Source: a virus
Direction: 5' to 3' (one strand)
DNA: 29,264 bases
Virus record (IMG/VR): IMGVR_UViG_3300024520_000365
Coordinates: 1-29,264 of that record
How positions within the stretch are numbered: position 1 is the stretch's first letter; every line of letters begins with the position of its first letter. Below are positions 15,727 through 23,321 of this stretch, in pieces. A program made the translations under genes and the position numbers. The notes under the pieces were generated by a model that made no database searches, was not told where the DNA came from, and saw only the letters and a program-made list of their open reading frames with translations.

Positions 15727-16399
15727 TAAACTTTTCCACTCGCTCCATCCAAGCATCCGCAGCACGCCTAAACTCTTCTCCTTCAAGAATAAACTCCTGA
15801 TAAAAGCAGTCCACTGAGCACATCATAATAACGCCCTTCTGTATATTCGTGCCGTACAGTTCGTTGTGCGCTAATGCGTAAGCGGATAACTGCTGGAAAT
15901 AGTCCCACACCCACTGTCTGCGCTTGGGTTTGTTGGTCTGTTTAAAATCCATGATGGCCAGTTCTCCGTCATGTATTCCAATCACATCACTTTTACCCGC
16001 GTATTTTTCAGGGTAATACAAAGATATTTCACAGCCGTAAACTTGGGATACTTTAGGCAACCCTTGGTCCATAATCACACAAGCCATTTTGTAAGCACGT
16101 TTTTCTTCGCCGTTTGCAGGCTTAAAATCCCAGATGTCGCCATCACGAATCTGGCGCTCCAGAATGTCGTGCATGTACGTTCCTCTTGTTGCAGCCTCTG
16201 TTCTGATACGCTCAGCCTCCTCCTCGCCTACTTTTTCAACCCATTTCTTTAAGAAGTCTCCTTCCTTAGTCCCGGATAAAATAGTAGTAACAGAAGGAAG
16301 TTTTACGCCATTGCAATCGTAAACACGACCCGTCTCGTGGTCTTCACTAACGAAATCGCTGTACTCATGTGGGGACTCGTACAGTATCTGATGTTTCAT
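15689..16399 (-). CDS. RecB/Cas4-like PD-(D/E)XK exonuclease, 236 aa
   Basis: Visible nuclease motifs in order: RGTYMHDILE (His77), Glu124 (YGCEISLYYPEKYAG), GKSDVIG (Asp138), LAIMDFKQT (Asp151, Lys153) and YFQQLSAYALAHNELYG (the Q-x-x-x-Y motif). Together these are the RecB-family metal-dependent nuclease core. No iron-sulphur cysteines are seen, so it is a stand-alone phage exonuclease rather than a true Cas4. Likely role: 5'/3' end resection in recombination or replication, or processing of host DNA. It is the last gene of the leftward replication operon, one-base TAATG overlap with the 57-aa gene, and its 3' end runs 38 bases into the opposing structural gene. Fold confident, role inferred. 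Confidence 0.85.
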   Translation of the reverse strand: MKHQILYESPHEYSDFVSEDHETGRVYDCNGVKLPSVTTILSGTKEGDFLKKWVEKVGEEEAERIRTEAATRGTYMHDILERQIRDGDIWDFKPANGEEKRAYKMACVIMDQGLPKVSQVYGCEISLYYPEKYAGKSDVIGIHDGELAIMDFKQTNKPKRRQWVWDYFQQLSAYALAHNELYGTNIQKGVIMMCSVDCFYQEFILEGEEFRRAADAWMERVEKFINLRKVEAEEVN

Positions 16400-16572
16400 T
16401 AGTCTACCTTTGGTACGTCGTTCAAACGGCCACTGTCAAGATCTTGCTTTAATCTCTTAACTGCGTACGCAAACACATTGCTGGTAGGTCTTTCGGTCTT
16501 TGAACCAATGTCAGACGCTAATTCAACAATCTCTTTACGTATTGCCACACTTTTCCATTTTTCGGTATCCAT
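16399..16572 (-). CDS. Small possible ribbon-helix-helix protein, 57 aa
   Basis: The translation begins MDTEKWKSVAIRKEIVELAS and ends DSGRLNDVPKVD. The ATG is preceded by a clear AGGAGT (on the minus strand, about 16576-16582). The pattern 'KSVAIRKEIVELASDIG' then a helix ending AYAVKRLKQDL is that of a beta strand followed by two helices, as in ribbon-helix-helix (MetJ/Arc/CopG) DNA-binding proteins. It sits between DNA polymerase and the exonuclease and could be an operon regulator or a replication accessory. Fold call is by eye; no database support. Confidence 0.5.
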   Translation of the reverse strand: MDTEKWKSVAIRKEIVELASDIGSKTERPTSNVFAYAVKRLKQDLDSGRLNDVPKVD

Positions 16573-16595
16573 TATTACTCCTGTAATTTATTGTT

Positions 16596-16604
16596 ATTAT
16601 ACAT
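16596..16604 (-). promoter_or_regulatory. Possible -10 element upstream of the 57-aa gene
   Basis: In the 50-base gap after the polymerase stop, the minus strand carries TATAAT (16601 to 16596) inside ATGTATAATAA. No good -35 is present at 16-18 bases. The same 11 bases occur in the 25190-25243 gap on the plus strand. It might drive separate expression of the small protein and exonuclease. Weak support. Confidence 0.3.
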
Positions 16605-16622
16605 TTAAAACTAAGATATATC

Positions 16623-18494
16623 CTAATTTTTCTCAGGAGCCTCCATTGAAGCCCCCCAATTCTTCCCAATTTCGGCATCCACCTTGTTGGGAATATCCAA
16701 TTGCACAGCTTCCTCCATCAAACGACAGATATTATCCACATCCTCTTGAGATTTTACAGAGAACACCAATTCATCGTGTACCTGTAATAGAGGAAGATAA
16801 CCTGCTTCGTAGCAGTGCACCATCGCTTGTTTGGTCATGTCGGCTGCTGACCCTTGAATTAGTTTATTAAGCGCTTTATAAACAAAAGCCCTCTTAATTT
16901 CTCCGTTGTATTCGTGTACGGCTTCTTTGTGCTTTAACGGTCTGCCCGTTCCGTACTTAAGCGGCTCCCACATATCAAAGTGACAGCGCCTTCCTAAAAT
17001 AGTTTTAATGTAACCTTTTGAATTAGCGCTACGCATAACAGAATCCGCAAGCTGCCTAACAAAAGGAGCGTACGTATTAAACTTTTGCAAAATAACGGAG
17101 GCTTCGTCTACGCTAACACCTAACTGATCTGCTAGTTTACCCTTACCCATTCCGTACATGATGCCTAAACCAATGGTCTTGGCTGTCTTTCTATCAATGC
17201 CCACTAGGTTAGCCACCTCTTGGTGGAAGTCGGCATCCCCGGCATGGTAAGCATCAGCAATAGCTTCTGCTCCGTCGTACCTAGAACGACTGGCGTAATG
17301 CGTTAAAATCCTTGGCTCTTGTTGAGAGAAGTCAGCCGAGCACCACATCTCTCCTTCTTCTGGTAAAAACAACGATCGAATCATGGGGCCTATTTCTTTA
17401 TTGCGTGCTGGAACTTGCTGTAAGTTCGGATTGCTCATGGACAACCGACCTGTGACTGTCCCCCCACTCTCACCCTTTAGCTGTCTAATCTCAGCATGGA
17501 TCCTACCGTTATGCTCGTGCTTCAGAATAGAGTCGATAAATGTGCTATGAGTTTTATTAACTTCTCTAGCTTCTCTAATCATCTGAGCGATGGGGTGAGA
17601 GTGGTTTTCCAAGAAAGCCTTAGTAAAACTTGGTAGCCCCGTTGGTGTCCTTAAATAGGTAAGCTCCAAAGCATCAAACACTTTGGACAAAGAATTAGCC
17701 GCCCACAGTTGTACTTCCGCAACTCCTGATTCTTTCTTAATTTGCTGTACAATCTTTTTTTCTCTTCGGACTAATTCTGCTTTTAAACTTTCTGCTCTTT
17801 GCACATCCACGCGAACACCCTGTTGTTTCATTGCAAGAACCACAGGAAGAACTCTGGTTTCTAAATCAAAGATGTTCCAAAGGTTTTGCTCCTCCAGCAG
17901 AATCTTAAAGTGATTCCATAATTTTAGTGTGAGGGCGGCGTCCTGTGTTGCATAAGTACCCACATAAGCGGACGGTAGACGCCACATGTCAGCCTTGGGG
18001 TCCAGCCCCCACTCCTCTGCGGCAGCACTCAACTCTCCTTCGGACTTGCCTTCGTTAATATATTCTCGACCCAAAGCATTTAAAGAAAACCAAAATTGGT
18101 TCTCATCAATCAAGGGTGCAACAATCATTGTGTCAATAATCCTGCCATTAACCGGGATGCCGTGGTGCGTTAACCATCCCACATCGTAGGTAGAGTTATG
18201 AAATATTTTGTCGCTGTCAGTAGCGCAGATTTTCTTTGTAAACTCCAATACTTTCTTTTTAGAAAAGTTAAAGCCTGATTCATGCGCGAAAGGAAAGTAG
18301 TTTTCGTACCCGTCTATAGCAAAAGAAATACCAACGGCTTCTCCGTCTCCTCTGATGTACCCAGGACCCAACTCTTTTAAGTTTGGGTCTCTGGTTTCAA
18401 GGTCAATGGCTATTTCTTTAGCCTGACACAATAACTCTGTTGGAAACACGTCCGGAGCAATCCACTCTGTGGGGGGCTTATAAACAAAACTCAT
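16623..18494 (-). CDS. DNA polymerase, family A with 3'-5' exonuclease, 623 aa
   Basis: Phage replicative polymerase of the Pol I/T7 family. The proofreading domain shows IAIDLET (Asp31, Glu33), FHNSTYDVGWL (Asp104) and YATQDAALTLKLW (Tyr181, Asp185). In the polymerase domain: GTVTGRLSMSNPNLQQVPAR, motif A CSADFSQQEPRILTHYA (Asp388), motif B RKTAKTIGLGIMYG (Arg435, Lys439, Leu443, Tyr447) and motif C LLQVHDELVF (His573, Asp574). No 5' nuclease domain. Leu443 sits where E. coli Pol I has Phe762. It overlaps the upstream helicase gene by four bases (ATGA). All catalytic residues intact; confident call. A thioredoxin-binding insert like that of T7 is not obvious. Confidence 0.97.
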   Translation of the reverse strand: MSFVYKPPTEWIAPDVFPTELLCQAKEIAIDLETRDPNLKELGPGYIRGDGEAVGISFAIDGYENYFPFAHESGFNFSKKKVLEFTKKICATDSDKIFHNSTYDVGWLTHHGIPVNGRIIDTMIVAPLIDENQFWFSLNALGREYINEGKSEGELSAAAEEWGLDPKADMWRLPSAYVGTYATQDAALTLKLWNHFKILLEEQNLWNIFDLETRVLPVVLAMKQQGVRVDVQRAESLKAELVRREKKIVQQIKKESGVAEVQLWAANSLSKVFDALELTYLRTPTGLPSFTKAFLENHSHPIAQMIREAREVNKTHSTFIDSILKHEHNGRIHAEIRQLKGESGGTVTGRLSMSNPNLQQVPARNKEIGPMIRSLFLPEEGEMWCSADFSQQEPRILTHYASRSRYDGAEAIADAYHAGDADFHQEVANLVGIDRKTAKTIGLGIMYGMGKGKLADQLGVSVDEASVILQKFNTYAPFVRQLADSVMRSANSKGYIKTILGRRCHFDMWEPLKYGTGRPLKHKEAVHEYNGEIKRAFVYKALNKLIQGSAADMTKQAMVHCYEAGYLPLLQVHDELVFSVKSQEDVDNICRLMEEAVQLDIPNKVDAEIGKNWGASMEAPEKN

Positions 18495-20038
18495 ATAACG
18501 TACCTGTAATAATTATCTTGGGCTTGGATCAAGTACAGGTTTTCTATAGTGCGAGTAACCGCAACATAAAACTGCCTGTGAAGCCCGTCCGGTTTTAAAA
18601 TAGAATTTAGTTTCTGGGCCCTAGATAAATCTAAGTACACAGCAACATTTTCCGCTTCCCCGCCCTTTGCCTGATGAATCGTTGAGATGACAATACGCGG
18701 TTCTCCATGTAAATCTTCTTCGTTCTTCTTTGCCTTTTCTATAAAACTTCTTCGTTCCACATCAATACTTTTACTGAACACCTCTATCCATTCCTTGCCA
18801 AGGCACTCTTCTCTTAGACCGTAGTTGTCTAAAATTTGTTTAAGGTCTATCTCTTGTCCGGGATTAATGTCTTCTTTTACTCTTGTAATAAATCCCCTTT
18901 TCACTCCTGTCTTACCAAGGTATTCATACAAGTCCGCCAATTGAGAAACCGTAATGTTTTCTTTTGAATTAATCTTTTCCCATGATTCAATGGCTGAAAC
19001 CATGGACCTCGGTATGTATCGGTAGCCATTATGAGAAAAAGGATAACCGTTATCTATCAAGTATTTCCTAACGTTATATCCTTTAGAGATATCATTTAAC
19101 ATGTAGTCGCAAGAAGCTAAGATTAACCACTGGCCACTGTCTAGCGGTAAAAGCTCAATGGAACTTACATTACTAACAGTGCCTTCTTCTTTTCGCGGTT
19201 TATAAATCTTTGGCTCTCTGTTTATGATGCGCTCCGAAATTCTTTCTGCTATCGGATGCACCAACGAGGGCACACGGTAAGATTGATCCAACACTATTTT
19301 CTCTCCAACGTATTCGACAAAACGTTGCGGTTTTGCTCCGTTCCATTCGTAGATCGCTTGGTCATCGTCCCCTGCTATGTACACCTTACCGGCATTTTGC
19401 GCTAATTTCTCCACCAATCTCCAGTTAAGTTCTGCTAAATCCTGAGCTTCATCAACAATAAGTACATCCAGCTCTGGTGGCGTACCGTCGACCAAGAACT
19501 TATTAATCATGTCTGCAAACGAATACACCGGGGGCACTCGTGACAAACGAAACTTTTCCCACGACTCTGCAATGGGCTCTAACATGTGACTGGCTACGCC
19601 TTTTCTCTGCTCCTGATCTAAGGACAAACGCTCATCCTTAAGAGAATGACAGTTGGTTTTTGCGCGTTCTATGATATCGAAATAGGGATCTTGGACCACG
19701 GACCTAACCGCTTTAGGACCAACGCCATGATTTTTACTAAGCGTAAATTCGTATTCTTTTAAGAACTCGATTACGTCTTTACCATCCATGACTTGCGATA
19801 TACCCATGATGCGTTTACAGAAAGCATGACTGGTACAAAAGTATGGCATCTCATCAAAACCTAAACCAAAACGTAAGTGCGCTCTGTTCTTGCCTTCTTC
19901 AGCAGCTTTAACTGAAAAAGATATAAAAGCTATTTTTTCAGGAGGCGTACCTTCATCAAGATACTTTTCAATAATGCCCATTAAAGTTGTGGTCTTTCCT
20001 GTACCAGGAGGGCCAAAATATTTAACTACGTTTGTCAT
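18491..20038 (-). CDS. UvrD/PcrA-like SF1 DNA helicase, 515 aa
   Basis: A 3'-5' type SF1A helicase by motif. Walker A GPPGTGKTT (residues 9-17), FISFSVKAAEE (Ia), CTSHAFCKRI, LDVLIVDEAQDLAE (motif II, 196-200), YIAGDDDQAIYEWNGA (III, 223-232), LDQSYRVP (IV), STIHQAKGGEAENVAVY (V) and QFYVAVTRTIENLYLI (VI, 489-497). It is shorter than bacterial UvrD (~720 aa), so the 1B/2B insertions are reduced. It lies between primase and polymerase, and no DnaB- or T7 gp4-type helicase is in the window, so it may be the main fork helicase or a Dda-like initiating helicase. It overlaps both neighbours, 17 bases with the upstream 92-aa gene. Confidence 0.95.
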   Translation of the reverse strand: MTNVVKYFGPPGTGKTTTLMGIIEKYLDEGTPPEKIAFISFSVKAAEEGKNRAHLRFGLGFDEMPYFCTSHAFCKRIMGISQVMDGKDVIEFLKEYEFTLSKNHGVGPKAVRSVVQDPYFDIIERAKTNCHSLKDERLSLDQEQRKGVASHMLEPIAESWEKFRLSRVPPVYSFADMINKFLVDGTPPELDVLIVDEAQDLAELNWRLVEKLAQNAGKVYIAGDDDQAIYEWNGAKPQRFVEYVGEKIVLDQSYRVPSLVHPIAERISERIINREPKIYKPRKEEGTVSNVSSIELLPLDSGQWLILASCDYMLNDISKGYNVRKYLIDNGYPFSHNGYRYIPRSMVSAIESWEKINSKENITVSQLADLYEYLGKTGVKRGFITRVKEDINPGQEIDLKQILDNYGLREECLGKEWIEVFSKSIDVERRSFIEKAKKNEEDLHGEPRIVISTIHQAKGGEAENVAVYLDLSRAQKLNSILKPDGLHRQFYVAVTRTIENLYLIQAQDNYYRYVI

Positions 20039-20300
20039 ATAAAAATATAAATTCTGGGGTCTGTTCGCCGACGTAAGCCCCTGTTACATTATAATCTATC
20101 CACTCCACTGCTTCCTCATAGGTCATTCCGTCTCTGTTCATAAACACCTCTACGCATTTATCCCAGTCATAAATAGCCTTATTAGGCCCAAAGCCGCACG
20201 ATACACCTATAAACGCATCCTCTAGTCCATCAGCCAATAAAACGCCCTCCATGCCCTGTTCTTCTATGTACGTCGATATTTCTTCTACACTTATTCCCAT
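20022..20300 (-). CDS. Conserved phage protein of unknown function, 92 aa
   Basis: Strong GAGGAGG ribosome binding site within the end of the primase gene; the two genes overlap by ten bases. Core pattern: GVLLADGLEDAFIGVSCGFG, AIYDWDKCVEVFMNRDGMTY, EEAVEWIDYNVTGAYVGEQT. I recall this 'LADG.EDA.IG ... YD..KC...L..RDGM.YEEA.E...(Y/F)N..GA(W/Y)VGE.TP' family from a wide range of tailed phages, often beside replication genes, with no known activity. No nucleotide-binding or membrane motif. Its location between primase and helicase suggests a replication accessory. Confidence 0.8.
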   Translation of the reverse strand: MGISVEEISTYIEEQGMEGVLLADGLEDAFIGVSCGFGPNKAIYDWDKCVEVFMNRDGMTYEEAVEWIDYNVTGAYVGEQTPEFIFLYDKRS

Positions 20301-21880
20301 GCCTTTGCCTCCTCAGTAATTCTAAACTCCTCTGAAGATATGGCGTCATCATCTATTTCTGCTATATCTAGTACCCATAACTTTTTATTTCCAATTGCTT
20401 TGTCTACCCACTTTGGCAAATTAACAGCACCCATTGCTTTAAGTTCCGTAAAGACTTCTGCTTCTTTGATGGTTCTCATCTTCTTAAATTCTTGTATAAA
20501 TATGACAGCATCTCTACCGGTAAACCACCATTCGTTACAGCCATCCTCTTCATGCCTGTAAACTCCATTGGATACCACAGCCAAACGTGAACTTGACTCC
20601 GCTAATCTACAGAACTCATACACTGCGCCTTGCAGTAAGCCTTGTTTAGTCATGTCGGACGGGACATCCACTTCTTGTACTTCTTGCAACAAGCTATTCA
20701 AACGCGACACCCAGTCTGACTTCTTTACATCAGGGGGACAGATATTTAATACTTCCATGCACCTTTGTTGGAACATAGAAAAGTTATGCAGTTGTTTTGT
20801 GTCCAACACAATTGTTTGCCCGTCCACATCTAAGTGCCACAGCGGAGGATCGGTAAGGTACTTTCGTAGCCCACCAAAATTCGGGTCTCTTTCAGAAGAG
20901 TCTATTCCGTGACGCCTTGTAACACAGATACCGCTTTGGCAAAAATCAACTAACGGTTGTTTGTTGCACTGATAACGATATTCTGTTTTCTCAAGACTTT
21001 GTATGATTGTGTTTAGCTCACTGTGTGATAAAGGCTTGGCACAAACGGAATTGTTTATTTCTTGTAATTTATCCTTCCACTCTTCTCCTTCTGGATAAGC
21101 CTTTCGCATTAATACCCCGTAGTTCAACAAAGCGTTATTACGCATTCCTTCTGGTATGCCGTTTAACTTCATGTGTACTAAACAAGGAGGAGCTTCATCC
21201 CAAAGAGAGTCTCCTTTAACCACTTGTTTCTTCCTGCTTTTCTTAAACGGAAGGAAAGAATCTAATTTTGCTTCTGTAATGGATTGTTTTTCAACGATCT
21301 CAAAAAATTCTTCTATCCCAGCAGCTTCGCCGTCTTTATCTAAAGCGTATCGAGTAGTGTCTTCGCCTGCGAAATAAGGCATGTTTAACCAGTTGCCTGT
21401 CTGTTTTTCTTTTGGTAATTGTTTTGACCATTCGTATTGCTTAGGAAATATTTCATCTCCTGTCCTGCCCATTGCGGCCGCTATTTCTTCTAACTTGCCC
21501 TGCATTTTATACGCGGGTATTGGTTGTTTTGTAAATAAAAATAAATGCACCCCGCCCGATTTAGTCATGCAAGGAACTAACGGTAGTGACATCTCTTTAA
21601 TAGTAGCCAGAATAGCTTCTGTGTTTATTGGGTACTCGTCTACGTCAATGCACCCCCACTTGCAGGTCTCGTCGTCCTTTAAAGGCACAACACCGATAGA
21701 CATTTTCCCTGTTAAGTGCTGTTTCCAAAGATCCAAAGTAAGAGGCTCCTGTAAAGTACGACCCCTACCGTCTCTTTTAATACCTTTAGCAGTATTTTTC
21801 TGCCCGGTTATTTCATATACGCCATGCGCTCTCTCCAAGCCGGAGAATACATCCATGAACTTCTTTGCGGTTTCTTCCAT
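20291..21880 (-). CDS. Archaeo-eukaryotic-type primase (AEP/prim-pol), 529 aa
   Basis: Makes primers for DNA replication. The N-terminal AEP catalytic domain shows WGCIDVDEYP (metal-binding Asp79-x-Asp81) and CMTKSGGVHLFLF (SGG-x-H, 108-112), followed by GNWLNMPYFAGEDTTRYAL, the region of the third motif. This D-x-D plus S-G-G-x-H set is typical of phage and mobile-element prim-pols, including the primases of TOTE-type elements. The middle (about 240-300: GIPEGMRNNALLNYGVLM, then HSELNTIIQSLEKTEY) resembles PriCT domains. Cys305, Cys314 and Cys319 form a likely zinc site. The C-terminal ~200 residues match no family I recognise and could be helicase- or SSB-contacting. It replaces the DnaG/gp4-type primase. 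Weak ribosome binding site (AGGT) inside a small palindrome. Confidence 0.85.
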   Translation of the reverse strand: MEETAKKFMDVFSGLERAHGVYEITGQKNTAKGIKRDGRGRTLQEPLTLDLWKQHLTGKMSIGVVPLKDDETCKWGCIDVDEYPINTEAILATIKEMSLPLVPCMTKSGGVHLFLFTKQPIPAYKMQGKLEEIAAAMGRTGDEIFPKQYEWSKQLPKEKQTGNWLNMPYFAGEDTTRYALDKDGEAAGIEEFFEIVEKQSITEAKLDSFLPFKKSRKKQVVKGDSLWDEAPPCLVHMKLNGIPEGMRNNALLNYGVLMRKAYPEGEEWKDKLQEINNSVCAKPLSHSELNTIIQSLEKTEYRYQCNKQPLVDFCQSGICVTRRHGIDSSERDPNFGGLRKYLTDPPLWHLDVDGQTIVLDTKQLHNFSMFQQRCMEVLNICPPDVKKSDWVSRLNSLLQEVQEVDVPSDMTKQGLLQGAVYEFCRLAESSSRLAVVSNGVYRHEEDGCNEWWFTGRDAVIFIQEFKKMRTIKEAEVFTELKAMGAVNLPKWVDKAIGNKKLWVLDIAEIDDDAISSEEFRITEEAKAWE

Positions 21881-21898
21881 AGCTACCTAAAGGTGAGC

Positions 21899-21928
21899 AG
21901 CACCCTACAATAAAAGTTGCGGGGTGCT
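21899..21928 (-). promoter_or_regulatory. Stem-loop between the SSB-like gene and primase
   Basis: In the 59-base gap, AGCACCC (21899-21905) pairs with GGGTGCT (21922-21928) around a 16-base loop. A second small palindrome, ACCTAAAGGT (21885-21894), covers the primase ribosome binding site. There is no U-tract after the stem, so it is not a standard terminator. It may protect the SSB mRNA end or reduce primase translation, fitting the higher SSB need. Structure is visible; the effect is inference. Confidence 0.4.
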
Positions 21929-21939
21929 ACCCGGTTAGA

Positions 21940-22725
21940 TTAATCTTCCCAATCCTTGTTGGATTCGGACTTATTATCTATGGCGACAGTTTTAGGGCCC
22001 TGTAATTGGTCCATGCCACCAGCGGAACAGAACTTAGAAAATTCTTCCGCGTCTCTAAAGAGATCGGTTTCCTTTGCACCTAACACCCGCTCCTGCGTAA
22101 TACTATAACTGTACCACGATCCACGATCGTTAGATTCCACCTGCGTTTTAAGACTATACCAATGAGAATAGGCAGGCGGAGTGTATAACCCCTTACTGCC
22201 TTGCAGTTTAGTCCCTTGGATCAAAGTGTTCCAAGCGCGCGAGTGCTTAAGTTGCGATCCCGTTGCATTAATAACACATCTTTGAGGTGTGTCATCAACG
22301 AGCGCGAAGCCATAATGATTGGCAGTAGTAGTCAGTTGGGTATCCCCTCCTGGTGTTACTAGCCTACCTTGACTGTCGCGTATGCAACGATTCAAAAGAT
22401 CCGATTCAGCAGGATGCACTGTAACAAGGCCACCACCTTTCTCACGCAAACGCCACTCAACTAGAGTTTTGTTATAGTAGACCGGTAAAAACAGCAGACC
22501 TTCGTCGCCGTTTACACAAGTGTTGTTACCTGAATAGAAGATGTCTCCTTCCTCTGCGTCTGCATTATAGTCGGGGCTGGTTTTCTGTCTTTGCGGAGAC
22601 ATAGCCTGTACTATACTGATACGCGGAGTCTTAAGATCTTCCGCTCCCACATCTCCGAAACCTTTTTCTTCGATGTTTTCAAAAAGGGACGTTATATCCG
22701 TCCCACTATTTTTCTTCGTTGCCAT
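21940..22725 (-). CDS. Probable single-stranded DNA-binding protein, 261 aa
   Basis: ATG 22725 follows a strong AAGGAG (about 22738-22732), so it is preferred over an ATG nine codons upstream. The central ~200 residues are beta-rich with aromatic residues suited to base stacking (LLFLPVYYNKTLVEWRLRE, AYSHWYSLKTQVESNDRG, SWYSYSITQERV). The protein ends in an acidic, Trp-containing tail (ESNKDWED) like the partner-docking tails of SSBs and T7 gp2.5. The N-terminal stretch LKTPRISIVQAMSPQ resembles other marine phage proteins annotated as SSB. Its position directly before the primase supports the role. An OB fold is inferred, not shown; medium confidence. Confidence 0.6.
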   Translation of the reverse strand: MATKKNSGTDITSLFENIEEKGFGDVGAEDLKTPRISIVQAMSPQRQKTSPDYNADAEEGDIFYSGNNTCVNGDEGLLFLPVYYNKTLVEWRLREKGGGLVTVHPAESDLLNRCIRDSQGRLVTPGGDTQLTTTANHYGFALVDDTPQRCVINATGSQLKHSRAWNTLIQGTKLQGSKGLYTPPAYSHWYSLKTQVESNDRGSWYSYSITQERVLGAKETDLFRDAEEFSKFCSAGGMDQLQGPKTVAIDNKSESNKDWED

Positions 22726-22748
22726 TTCTTTACTCCTTCTTTCTTCGT

Positions 22749-23321
22749 TCAACGATTAATTTTAGTGCGCTTGCCTTGATACACAGAAAACTTTTTCTGT
22801 ATGTCTTGGTCAAACGCACCGTTACCTGATTCTATTTGTTCTTTGACAAATGCTTTCAGGGTGCTTGGATGAACCGCTGCTTTCTTTTCAGGCAAGTGCC
22901 CTTTAGAAGCCAGTAGTTCCCCCAATTCTTTTGCGACAGCATCCTCGCCTTGACCAAAAGTCAAAGTAAGAGTGTTCTTTATTATGTCGCCGTGTCCGTT
23001 ATCTCGTAACCAACCGTGGGCTGCTTCAGTGTTGTCCACTGAAATACGAGCGCTGTAAAAAGGGTCCGCGGAAATACGCGACCCGTCATTTAATTTAATG
23101 TCTGACACCCCTAGCTGAGTTAGCTTGTCGGGGATTAGCTGTTCCGAGAGTTCTCTCTGTTGGTCCTTAAGTCTTTTAAGTCTTTCTTCAACATTACCAA
23201 TCTCACCTTCCACTCTGAGGAGTTTATTGCATAGCTGACTGAGAGCTTCAATCGAAGAATCGTCAATTTCTTCAACAGCTTTAGTTGTACTTTCTTCAAA
23301 TAGGTCATTTATCTTCGTCAC
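22749..23321 (-). CDS. Conserved phage early protein with coiled coil, 190 aa
   Basis: The start is GTG (23321-23319), decided by AAGGAG five bases upstream. Residues ~35-65 are coiled coil (VEGEIGNVEERLKRLKDQQR). A conserved core then follows: IKLNDGSRISADPFYSARIS, AAHGWLRDNGHGDIIKNTLT, LTFGQGEDAVAKEL and VHPSTLKAFVKEQIESG. I recall this pattern ('DG..I..K..Y.A.I ... A..WLR..G.GDLIKN....FG.GE ... KK.VHP.TLKAFVREQ.E.G') in many podo- and siphophages close to SSB and replication genes, without an established function. Gam-like or recombination-mediator roles are possible but unproven. It overlaps the upstream gene by 17 bases. Confidence 0.7.
   Translation of the reverse strand: MTKINDLFEESTTKAVEEIDDSSIEALSQLCNKLLRVEGEIGNVEERLKRLKDQQRELSEQLIPDKLTQLGVSDIKLNDGSRISADPFYSARISVDNTEAAHGWLRDNGHGDIIKNTLTLTFGQGEDAVAKELGELLASKGHLPEKKAAVHPSTLKAFVKEQIESGNGAFDQDIQKKFSVYQGKRTKINR

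Noticed and set aside
15689-16399. RecB/Cas4-like nuclease considered as CRISPR Cas4
   Set aside because: No iron-sulphur cysteine cluster, no cas genes and no repeat array in the window.
20291-21880. Considered as part of a TOTE-type defence or conflict system because of the AEP primase and the nearby SNF2 and RecB-like genes
   Set aside because: The genes are spread over two operons together with phage polymerase, SSB and structural genes, and no TOTE ATPase-endonuclease is present; ordinary phage replication explains them better.
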